NCBI GenBank assembly: GCA_038231615.1
Contig: JBBRLA010000141.1
Coordinates: 1-14,585, forward strand
Origin: JBBRLA01 sp038231615
GTDB taxonomy: Bacteria; Myxococcota_A; Polyangia; Palsa-1104; JAEUJZ01
Reading direction: 5' to 3'
Length of the DNA stretch: 14,585 nucleotides
This document shows positions 7,964 through 14,130 of this stretch, in pieces. The translations under genes were made by a program, and so were the position numbers. The notes under the pieces are model-generated. The model saw only the letters and a program-made list of their open reading frames with translations, had not been told where the DNA came from and did no database searches. How positions within the stretch are numbered: the stretch's first letter is position 1; each line of letters begins with the position of its first letter.

Positions 7964-9142
7964 TCAGCCGACCCGCCGCAGGGCGTCGATGACGTTCAGG
8001 CGCGAGGCCCGGTACGCCGGGATCACCCCGGCCAGTACCCCCAAAAGAAGGGCCAGCACCACCGCTGCCAACGCAGTCGATTCGGCGATGCGGAAGTAGG
8101 GGAAATAACTGCCCATGTTCTCCTCGATGAAGCGGCCCAGCCCGCGCTCGACCAGGGGATATGCCAGCACCAGGCCCAGCGCGCCGCCAAGGCCCCCGAT
8201 GGTCACTGCCTCGCCCAACACCGAAAGCGCCACATGCGAGGGCAAAAAGCCGATGGCCCGCATCACCCCGTACTCGCTGGTGCGCTCCCGCGCCCCCATG
8301 GCGATGGTGTTGCCCAGGATCAGCATCATGATCACCAGGATCACCACCGAGACCACGTTGATCGCCGTCAGCGCCGCCGAGACCATGCCCAGAAACGAGA
8401 GGTTCATGGCCCGTTCGCTCATGCTGAGCGTGGCGATCTCTTTCTCCTCGAAAAGCTTGTCCAGCGCCTGGCTGATGCTGGCCGCCCGGGAGGGCTCGTC
8501 AATGCGGCTGGTGACCCAGCCGATCTGGTCCCGCGCCCGCTCGGGCACCGAATCGTTCAGGTAGTTCCAGTGAAAGTACATCGACGAGCGATCCGCGGAG
8601 CGCCGCGTCGCGGTGTAGATGCCGTCGATCTGGAACTCCCAGTCCCCCGGGTAGATGGTCCCGGTCAGGGTCACCCGATCGCCGAGCTTCCACCCGAGCT
8701 TGCGCGCTAGCACCTCGCCGACGATGGCCCCCTTGCGGTCCCCGATCCACGCCTCGCGCTGCTCCTTGGGGAGTTTTAGCTCATCATAGACCGTCAGGAA
8801 GGTCGCGGTGTCCACCGCCATGTTGCCGAAGAACTCGTGCTCGTGGCGCGGGTCCTTGGCGCCGAACCAGTTCATGAACGTGGCCGCCTTGATCCCCGGC
8901 ATCGCGCGGATGTCGTCGATGTAGCGGCGGGGAAGCGGCACGATGAAGGTGACCTTGTTGCGCGTGCCTATGCGGTCCCTGGCGGCATAGTCCGCCGCCA
9001 CCGTCCAGGCGGTCAGCACCGTCCGCAGCATCACGAAAGCCACGATTGCCACGGCGATGGCGACGATGGTCAACACCGCCCGCAGCTTGTTGCGCAGCAC
9101 GTTCTTCGCCGCCAGCGAAAGCAGGCCCACCGCGCCCGTCAT
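7964..9142 (-). CDS. ABC transporter permease of the FtsX/MacB type (first permease of the operon)
   Basis: 392 residues. The start is the ATG at 9142, which overlaps the stop of the ATPase gene by 4 nt (ATGA) and has AAGGGG upstream. The frame stays open upstream of this ATG, but that stretch overlaps the ATPase gene and is not credible protein. The product has an N-terminal helix (about 21-43), a periplasmic domain (about 50-250), and helices at about 254-280, 308-330 and 355-376. The motifs ARERTSEYGVMRAIGF (about 284-299) and PAYRASRLNVIDAL (about 375-388) are typical of the FtsX-like permease domain. It differs clearly in sequence from the neighbouring permease, so the transporter is probably a heterodimer. 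The operon order is adaptor, ATPase, permease 1, permease 2. Confidence 0.92.
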   Translation of the reverse strand: MTGAVGLLSLAAKNVLRNKLRAVLTIVAIAVAIVAFVMLRTVLTAWTVAADYAARDRIGTRNKVTFIVPLPRRYIDDIRAMPGIKAATFMNWFGAKDPRHEHEFFGNMAVDTATFLTVYDELKLPKEQREAWIGDRKGAIVGEVLARKLGWKLGDRVTLTGTIYPGDWEFQIDGIYTATRRSADRSSMYFHWNYLNDSVPERARDQIGWVTSRIDEPSRAASISQALDKLFEEKEIATLSMSERAMNLSFLGMVSAALTAINVVSVVILVIMMLILGNTIAMGARERTSEYGVMRAIGFLPSHVALSVLGEAVTIGGLGGALGLVLAYPLVERGLGRFIEENMGSYFPYFRIAESTALAAVVLALLLGVLAGVIPAYRASRLNVIDALRRVG

Positions 9143-9894
9143 TTCAGCGACCCCTTGTCCAGACGGCAGATGATCGATGCCCGCTCGGCCGCAGCGGGAT
9201 CGTGGGTCACCATGACGATGGTCTTCTTGAATTCCTGGTTCAGGCGCTGCAGCAGGTTGAGGATCTCGTCGGCGTTGTGCCGGTCCAGGTCCCCGGTGGG
9301 TTCGTCCGCCACGATGAGCGCCGGGTCGTTGACCAGGGCGCGGGCGATGGCCACCCGCTGTTCTTGTCCGCCCGAAAGCTGCCTGGGGAAATGGCTCGCC
9401 CGATCCTCCAGCCCGACGATGCGCAAGGCGGTCTGTGCCCGCCGCTGCCGGTCGGCGGTGCCGAGCTTGGTCAGGAGCAGGGGCAGCTCGACGTTTTGCA
9501 GCGCGGTCAGCACCGGCATCAGGTTGTAGGCCTGGAAGATGAAGCCGATGGTGCGCGAGCGCCAGCGGGCCAGTTCGGTGTCGCTCATGCTGCTGATGGC
9601 CGCCCCGCCCACCTCGACGGTGCCGGCGCTGGGCCGGTCGAGTCCGGCGATCAGGTTCAGCAGCGTGGACTTTCCCGACCCCGAGGGTCCCATCAGGGCC
9701 TCGAAGGAGCCGGTGGGCACGTCCAGGTCCAGGCCGTCCAAAACATGGATCGGCTCCTTGCCCCGGAAGTAGGTCTTGCGCACGCCGCTGAGCTTGATGA
9801 TCGGCCTTGTGCCCCGCAAGAGCACGTCGTCTCGTTGGCCCAGGTCCTTGTCCTGTCCATGGCCGTCTTGGGCCGCGGCTTGTATCTGGCTCAT
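9139..9894 (-). CDS. ABC transporter ATP-binding protein (MacB/LolD-like)
   Basis: 251 residues with a complete ATPase motif set: Walker A GPSGSGKST (69-77), Q-loop Gln121, signature LSGGQ (173-177), Walker B ALIVADEPTGDLD (192-204) and H-loop His231 (VMVTHD). The LolD/MacB-type insertion of DEPTGDLD and the length fit this subfamily. The N-terminal 25-30 residues, before the conserved IIKLSGVRKTY, are Gln/Asp-rich and unlike the family, so a later start cannot be excluded. The ATG at 9894 shares one base with the stop of the adaptor gene (TGATG), a classic coupling arrangement. It energises the two downstream-encoded permeases from the cytoplasm. Confidence 0.95.
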   Translation of the reverse strand: MSQIQAAAQDGHGQDKDLGQRDDVLLRGTRPIIKLSGVRKTYFRGKEPIHVLDGLDLDVPTGSFEALMGPSGSGKSTLLNLIAGLDRPSAGTVEVGGAAISSMSDTELARWRSRTIGFIFQAYNLMPVLTALQNVELPLLLTKLGTADRQRRAQTALRIVGLEDRASHFPRQLSGGQEQRVAIARALVNDPALIVADEPTGDLDRHNADEILNLLQRLNQEFKKTIVMVTHDPAAAERASIICRLDKGSLK

Positions 9895-11117
9895 CAGTCG
9901 ATCCTTTCCTTGATTCGCTTGCCGTCAAAAAGGGTGACCGGGGGGCTCTTCACCACCTTGGTGCCGGCCCCCGGTCCCTCTAAGAGTTCAAACCCGTCGC
10001 CGAGCTTCGGGCCGAGGGTGATCGGGGTCAGGCGCACCCGATCGTCGTTGTTGTTGACTACGAAGATCACCTTGGCGCCGGCACGCTCGGCCAGCGCCAG
10101 CCCCGGCAAGAGCAGGCGAGGCGCCTCCTTCACCGCCCGCTCGTCCAGCTCCTGGGTCAAGAAGCTGACCCGGGCTGCCATGTCGGGCAGTACCCCGGAG
10201 ACCAGATCGGAGAAGCGCACCTTCACCACCACCGTCGCCTTGGCGCGGTTTACTCGGGGCATGATCTCCGCGACCCGGCCCCGGCGTCGGATACCCGGGA
10301 AGGCGTCGAGCACGATCTCGCACGGCGCGTTCTGCTTCACCTGGCCGAGCCGCGCCTCGGATACGTCGGTCTCGACCATCAGGCTGGCGAAGTCCGCCAG
10401 CTCGACGATGGGCGCCGCCGGGCTGACATACTCGCCGACCTCGGCGGGCTTGCTGATGACGACCCCATCGATCGGCGCAAGGATCGCCATGTGATGCAGG
10501 TTGAGCGCGAGGGTCTCGACCTCGGCCTCTGCGGCCCGGACCTCGGCCTCTGCGGCCCGCATCGCCGCGGCCAGCGAGCGCATGCGCGCTTCGAGATCTA
10601 CGGCAGTGGCCTCGGGGCCGACCCCGCGCCGGGCCAGCGTCCGAGCCCGGCTGGCCTGGACATCTGCCTCGCCCAGATTGGCCCGCGCCGTCTCCACCCG
10701 GGCGCGAGCGGCCAGCACCTTGGCCCGCGCGGCGGCGGTCGCGCTCTTCTGGTCCACGTCGTCAAGCTTGAAGAGGAGCGCCCCGGCCTTCACCCGATCG
10801 CCCTGATGCACCGCCACCTGCTCGATGCGTCCGGCGATGCGCGGGCTCACCTTCGAGAGCACCTGGGGCATGACGTAACCCGTCGCGGTAAGCTGCACCG
10901 CCGACTGCGACGGCGAGACCAGGGCGATCTCGGTGATCGCCACCTCGGTCTTGAAGAGCCGCGCCTCGATGGCGGGGTAGCCGAACGCGATACCGGCGCC
11001 GCCAAGCAGGAGCACAAAACACCCCAGCAGCAGGGTGCGCCAGGGATTGCGGGCATCGGGGTCGACGTCCCGGTCGATGCGCAGGGAGGCGAGATCGGCG
11101 GAGAGCTGGTCAGTCAT
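9894..11117 (-). CDS. Periplasmic adaptor / membrane-fusion protein (HlyD/MacA-like) of an ABC exporter
   Basis: 407 residues from ATG 11117. One N-terminal membrane helix (about 26-47, LLLGCFVLLLGGAGIAFGY) anchors a periplasmic protein. A first biotinyl-lipoyl half (VSPRIAGRIEQVAVHQGDRVKAG, about 78-100) is followed by an Ala/Arg/Glu-rich coiled-coil hairpin (about 110-180). The second lipoyl half (LAPIDGVVISKPAEVGEYV, about 186-204) and a beta-barrel region (FPGIRRRGRVAEIMPRV) follow. This is the standard RND/MacA-type adaptor layout. It would link the inner-membrane ABC complex to an outer-membrane channel, which is not encoded here. Longer in-frame starts exist upstream (for example ATG 11162), but the chosen one gives a normal short cytoplasmic tail. 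No strong Shine-Dalgarno is visible, so the start is moderately certain. Confidence 0.9.
   Translation of the reverse strand: MTDQLSADLASLRIDRDVDPDARNPWRTLLLGCFVLLLGGAGIAFGYPAIEARLFKTEVAITEIALVSPSQSAVQLTATGYVMPQVLSKVSPRIAGRIEQVAVHQGDRVKAGALLFKLDDVDQKSATAAARAKVLAARARVETARANLGEADVQASRARTLARRGVGPEATAVDLEARMRSLAAAMRAAEAEVRAAEAEVETLALNLHHMAILAPIDGVVISKPAEVGEYVSPAAPIVELADFASLMVETDVSEARLGQVKQNAPCEIVLDAFPGIRRRGRVAEIMPRVNRAKATVVVKVRFSDLVSGVLPDMAARVSFLTQELDERAVKEAPRLLLPGLALAERAGAKVIFVVNNNDDRVRLTPITLGPKLGDGFELLEGPGAGTKVVKSPPVTLFDGKRIKERID
10519..10560 (-). repeat. 21-bp tandem duplication in the adaptor coiled coil
   Basis: Units 10519-10539 and 10540-10560 differ only at the last base. They encode two successive RAAEAEV heptads in the coiled-coil hairpin of the adaptor protein, so copy number sets hairpin length in whole heptads. 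Confidence 0.8.
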
Positions 11118-11292
11118 GGCGCGTGGCAAGTCCCGGATTTCGAAGTCAACGGGTCGGACCATACACGAAGGCCCTGACAGGTCGCCAGCAAATCCCCGCA
11201 TGTCGTCTATCCGGGGGGGCGTTCCCATCCCCTCCCCCGCTCTGCATGGGTCGGGGCGCGCGGGCCTACGGACTGGCCAAATAACCAGTATC

Positions 11293-11321
11293 TTGACAGG
11301 AGACGGGTTCGATCCTCCTAT
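11293..11321 (+). promoter_or_regulatory. Candidate sigma-70-type promoter for the 58-aa gene / methyltransferase unit
   Basis: A perfect TTGACA (11293-11298) is separated by 17 bp from TCCTAT (11316-11321), which matches the -10 consensus at 3 of 6 positions. The predicted transcription start is about 11328. It lies in the divergent region between the exporter operon and the methyltransferase unit and points toward the latter. Group-specific promoter rules of the host are unknown. Confidence 0.45.
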
Positions 11322-11403
11322 TGTCGCCATGTCGTTCCCCTGGCTGGATGTCCCGCCTTCTTCTTCTGCTCTCCGCGGTTCGCAGCGCGCCAAGGCGAAG
11401 GAC

Positions 11404-11580
11404 ATGTTTCGTCAGGAGATCCGCCAGCGGGCGGCGCTGCTCCAGCACCTGGGCTGGACCCAGGAGGCGGTGGGGGCCCGCTGCCGCGGCAATCTGTCGT
11501 GGGACTTCGAGCTTCATGGCAAGCCGCCGATCGGCGAAGAGGTTGACGCCCTGGTCGGCGAGGTATTCCGACGTCGCTGA
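11404..11580 (+). CDS. Small protein of unknown function (58 aa) upstream of the HTH-methyltransferase
   Basis: I do not recognise a named family. The 58-residue product begins MFRQEIRQRAALLQHLGW and contains RCRGNLSWDFELHG and a terminal EVDALVGEVFRRR. It is amphipathic, helical and basic, and reads like real coding sequence: charged heptad-like start, no low-complexity bias. ATG 11404 has AAGG 8 nt upstream. The frame is also open to ATG 11329 (83 aa), which falls exactly at the predicted transcription start. The extra 25 residues are Ser/Pro-rich and less protein-like, so I prefer 11404. The gene ends 53 nt before the methyltransferase and is probably co-transcribed with it. Confidence 0.6.
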   Translation: MFRQEIRQRAALLQHLGWTQEAVGARCRGNLSWDFELHGKPPIGEEVDALVGEVFRRR

Positions 11581-11633
11581 AAGCGGAAGGCAGCGCCCAG
11601 ACGGGACGCGAGCCACGCCAAGGAGAGGGACCC

Positions 11634-13070
11634 TTGCTGACAACGAGCCAGACCCATACGACCTCACCACAAGCAGCTCTGGCGCTGGCCATCAAGTCCC
11701 TGGAGGGACGGGGGCTGAATGGCTCGGCGGGTGATGCCGGGATTGCCATCGAGACCCTGCGCCGGATGCTAGTCGGCGTCGGGGCCGGTGATCTTCTTCC
11801 GCCGGAGTCTCTCGACGGGACAGTGGAAGCGGACCCTCCACAGGTGTGGGCCCGGTCCCTGCGCGGACGCCGGGAAGAGGCGACCCTGTCTCGGGCGCAG
11901 CTGGCCCGGCTCTCGGGGATCTCCGATGCTACCCTGCGCGGCCTGGAGGAGGGGCGACGCCCGCCGACACGGCAGCTCCTTCAGCGCCTGCTGGCGGTGA
12001 AAGAGCTGGGGCTGTCTCCCGCCGACACGCTGATGAACTACCCGTTCACCGACGAGGCCGACGATGACCCCACGCCCAACTGTTGGCTGGCCCCGGGCTT
12101 CGACTCCATCAAGATGGTCAAGGAGCTGGCGCTGGCCCTGAACGGCGTGGGCGGCCACATCGAGCAGTCGGCGCTCTACCTGGATCACATGAGTTCCGCG
12201 TGCTGGTGTTCCATCGCTGATCAGGAGGACTACGTCGCGGCGCAGACCGGAAAGCCCCTGGACCGGGCGGCGGCGCAGATCCTGCGTTCGGCGGGTGCCG
12301 CCGGGCTGGACGTGCTGGCGCTGGGCTGTGGTGATGGCAAGAACGAGGTGCGTCTGACGGAACATCTGGTGCAGCAGGCCGACCCCGGGGACCTGCGGCT
12401 CTATCTGCTCGACATCAGCCAGCCTTTGCTCAGTTCGGCCTACAAGCATGCCGCAGACTCCTTGGCCGATCGGCGCGGGGTGGCGATGTTCGCCATCCAG
12501 GGGAATTTCCACGACTTGCCCCGCTACACCCAGCTCCTGTATACCGCGCAGCGGGCGCATCGCCGCAGGGTGGCATGCATGCTGGGGTACACCTTCGGCA
12601 ACTTGCAGAACGAGCTGCTCTTCGTGCGCAACAGCCTGGTGGGCTTCGCCCCGGGTGACATGCTGCTGCTCGACGTGGGCCTGGTGTGCGCGCCGATCGA
12701 CCGCCCGGACGAGATCCAGGCCCGGGACCCGCGCCTCTCGGGCAAGCTGCCCATCGGCTGGAAGCGACGCTACGACGAGTGGCTGGCGGGACCGATCCGG
12801 CGCTACGCCAAGGACGTCCAGCAGGTGGAGTTCGCCCCGGTGCTGGACACGACCTCGTGTCCCGTCCCAGGGAGCTACTCTGTGGAGATCGTCGCCACGG
12901 TGAGGTTCACCGGGGGCGAGGAGCGCAAGTTCTCGATCTTCCGGGTGCGGCGCTACGAGCCGATCCAGCTCATTAACGGTCTGAAGCGCCTGGGCTGGGA
13001 CCCGGTGGATGGCTGGGCCTACGGCAACGACCCGCGGCTGCTCTACCTCTTCAAGCGACGGGAGACCTAG
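11634..13070 (+). CDS. HTH-fused SAM-dependent methyltransferase, EgtD-like (Methyltransf_33) family
   Basis: 478 residues from a TTG at 11634, chosen because AAGGAGAGG ends 5 nt upstream; no nearby ATG has a comparable site. Residues about 72-126 form an XRE-like HTH (LSRAQLARLSGISDATLRGLEEG). Residues about 160-478 match the fold of L-histidine N-alpha-methyltransferases (EgtD). Motif I is LALGCGDGKNEVRL (228-241), motif II is YLLDISQPLLSSA (257-269), and CMLGYTFGNLQNE (315-327) keeps the family Gly-Asn. The C-terminal region where EgtD carries its histidine-contacting Glu/Ser reads ERKFSIFRVRRYEP, and I cannot align those residues, so the substrate is uncertain. No EgtB-like sulfoxide synthase is nearby. 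I infer a methyltransferase, or a SAM-responsive regulator derived from one, with a DNA-binding head. Confidence 0.85.
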   Translation: MLTTSQTHTTSPQAALALAIKSLEGRGLNGSAGDAGIAIETLRRMLVGVGAGDLLPPESLDGTVEADPPQVWARSLRGRREEATLSRAQLARLSGISDATLRGLEEGRRPPTRQLLQRLLAVKELGLSPADTLMNYPFTDEADDDPTPNCWLAPGFDSIKMVKELALALNGVGGHIEQSALYLDHMSSACWCSIADQEDYVAAQTGKPLDRAAAQILRSAGAAGLDVLALGCGDGKNEVRLTEHLVQQADPGDLRLYLLDISQPLLSSAYKHAADSLADRRGVAMFAIQGNFHDLPRYTQLLYTAQRAHRRRVACMLGYTFGNLQNELLFVRNSLVGFAPGDMLLLDVGLVCAPIDRPDEIQARDPRLSGKLPIGWKRRYDEWLAGPIRRYAKDVQQVEFAPVLDTTSCPVPGSYSVEIVATVRFTGGEERKFSIFRVRRYEPIQLINGLKRLGWDPVDGWAYGNDPRLLYLFKRRET

Positions 13071-13095
13071 CCGCCTCCTGACGTGTGATCAAACG

Positions 13096-13133
13096 CCTCT
13101 CCCGCTTGGAGGGGCAAGCATCCTCATTGCCCC
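13096..13133 (+). promoter_or_regulatory. Two overlapping, mutually exclusive stem-loops after the methyltransferase gene
   Basis: Stem A pairs cctctcc (13096-13102) with ggagggg (13108-13114), including one G-U pair and a 5-nt loop. Stem B pairs ggggcaa (13111-13117) with ttgcccc (13127-13133), a perfect 7-bp stem with a 9-nt loop. Bases 13111-13114 belong to both stems, so only one can form. No T-run follows. It could be a terminator of the methyltransferase unit or a leader element for the next gene. Confidence 0.4.
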
Positions 13134-13191
13134 ATGTTACCACCCTCTCCCCCTCTGTTCACCGGCCGGGCCGCCGTCTCTAAATCGGACT

Positions 13192-13208
13192 CCAGCTCAT
13201 TGAGCTGG
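13192..13208. repeat. 17-bp perfect palindrome upstream of the second lipoprotein gene
   Basis: Arms ccagctca (13192-13199) and tgagctgg (13201-13208) flank a single base. The element lies 57 nt before the ATG of the lipoprotein gene and is the size of a dimeric-regulator operator. It could also form a 7-bp hairpin with a 3-nt loop, but no T-tract follows. No convincing -35/-10 pair was found next to it. Confidence 0.4.
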
Positions 13209-13264
13209 CTGATCTACTCGCTGCCCAGCTGCTCCCCATATTCTACTTGTTGTATCGTGCGGGG

Positions 13265-13996
13265 ATGAACGCCAAACGACGACTGGTCTGCGCGCTTCCG
13301 CTTTTCATCGCCGCCTGTTCTGCAACATTGGAAGGGAACAACGATTGTAAGGTGCTAAACGACTGCGTCGTCGACGCAGCGATGGCGCTGCCACTGGATC
13401 TCGCGGCCCCCTTGCTCGATCTGGCCATGCCGACGCCACCGGACCTCGCGGCCCCCTTACTCGATCTGGCCATGCCGCCTCCTCCCGATCTCGCGATTCC
13501 GATGTTGGATCTGCATCAGGTGACGGAGTACGATAACCCTGCGGACGTCGCCGACTGGCCGGTGACCACGATAATCACCAGGCTGGACATCAAGCCCTCG
13601 GGGGTTCATCTGGAGTTCAGCAAACAGGACGGTCCAGGCAGATGGCCCGACATTGTCCCGCCCGGCTGGGATGGTCCTCTTCAGTACACGGTCGGGATCG
13701 TCATGAACATCGGTGGGCAGTGGTACGGATCCGCCGCCATCCAGTACTGGTACGGGCTCTACGAAAGTGGCGGCAACGTTGCAGAACCGGGTCAGATCCC
13801 GAACAACTGGTACTACGATGGTCGCTGGGGAAATCTCCACGGGTATCAGCCCAAACCAGGTGAGCTGATCGGGTTCTTCGTCGTCGCCGGAAACGTTCGC
13901 GGCGTCAAGGATGGCTCGCAGTCGCCCCAGAAAGAGCGGTCGAACATCGTGCTCGTTCGCCTACCAAGCCCCGCAGGCGGCAGTTACACATTCTGA
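13265..13996 (+). CDS. Small exported lipoprotein with tandem-repeat spacer and an uncharacterised C-terminal domain
   Basis: 243 residues from ATG 13265. In-frame TTG codons at 13247 and 13250 would add a few residues ahead of the signal peptide. The N-terminus (MNAKRRLVCALPLFIAAC, lipobox Cys18) is a lipoprotein signal. Residues about 45-83 form a spacer of DLAAPLLDLAMPxPP repeats, a style common in myxobacterial lipoproteins. Residues about 88-243 form a Trp/Tyr/Gly-rich beta-type domain (PPGWDGPLQYTVGI, GQWYGSAAIQYWYGLY, NNWYYDGRWGN, KERSNIVLVRLP). The aromatic content suggests a surface or ligand-binding (possibly carbohydrate-binding) domain, but I do not recognise a named family. The gene stands alone; its neighbour on the right is convergent. 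Weak GC-rich Shine-Dalgarno (GGGG). Confidence 0.82.
   Translation: MNAKRRLVCALPLFIAACSATLEGNNDCKVLNDCVVDAAMALPLDLAAPLLDLAMPTPPDLAAPLLDLAMPPPPDLAIPMLDLHQVTEYDNPADVADWPVTTIITRLDIKPSGVHLEFSKQDGPGRWPDIVPPGWDGPLQYTVGIVMNIGGQWYGSAAIQYWYGLYESGGNVAEPGQIPNNWYYDGRWGNLHGYQPKPGELIGFFVVAGNVRGVKDGSQSPQKERSNIVLVRLPSPAGGSYTF
13397..13513 (+). repeat. 45-bp tandem repeat (about 2.6 copies) encoding the lipoprotein spacer
   Basis: Units 13397-13441 and 13442-13486 are nearly identical and in frame; 13487-13513 is a partial third unit. Each unit encodes a 15-residue DLAAPLLDLAMPxPP segment between the lipidated cysteine and the folded domain. Confidence 0.85.
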
Positions 13997-14130
13997 CTAA
14001 TCGTGCTCCCACCAACGCCCATGACCGACTGCGACCGCGTGGGGACGGGTATTGAAGACGGAAGTACATCGCCCCGGCAACCAGCACAGCCAACAGTCGC
14101 ATCGGGACAGGGGCCCAGCAAGGCGGCGTC
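13997..14130. other. Convergent intergenic region without recognised elements
   Basis: These 134 bp separate the convergent lipoprotein and HerA-like genes. I see no strong hairpin with a T-run, no promoter pair and no RNA gene. A 65-codon minus-strand open frame (13905-14102) that crosses into the lipoprotein gene is not supported. Confidence 0.5.

Noticed and set aside
9143..9928. Upstream extension of the permease 1 frame to 9928
   Set aside because: The extension is the shadow of the ATPase gene; the permease proper begins at the ATGA overlap (9142) with a ribosome site.
11297..11331. T-arm-like sequence (GGGTTCGATCC) followed by GCCA, resembling a tRNA 3' end or attachment site
   Set aside because: The flanking bases do not form a 5-bp T stem, no acceptor partner or anticodon arm is found in the preceding 90 bases, and the sequence overlaps a better promoter interpretation.
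13905..14102. 65-codon minus-strand frame starting with a hydrophobic MRLLAVLVAGAM
   Set aside because: It overlaps the 3' end of the lipoprotein gene antisense, and its later part is Arg/Cys-rich with no protein-like pattern and no good ribosome site.
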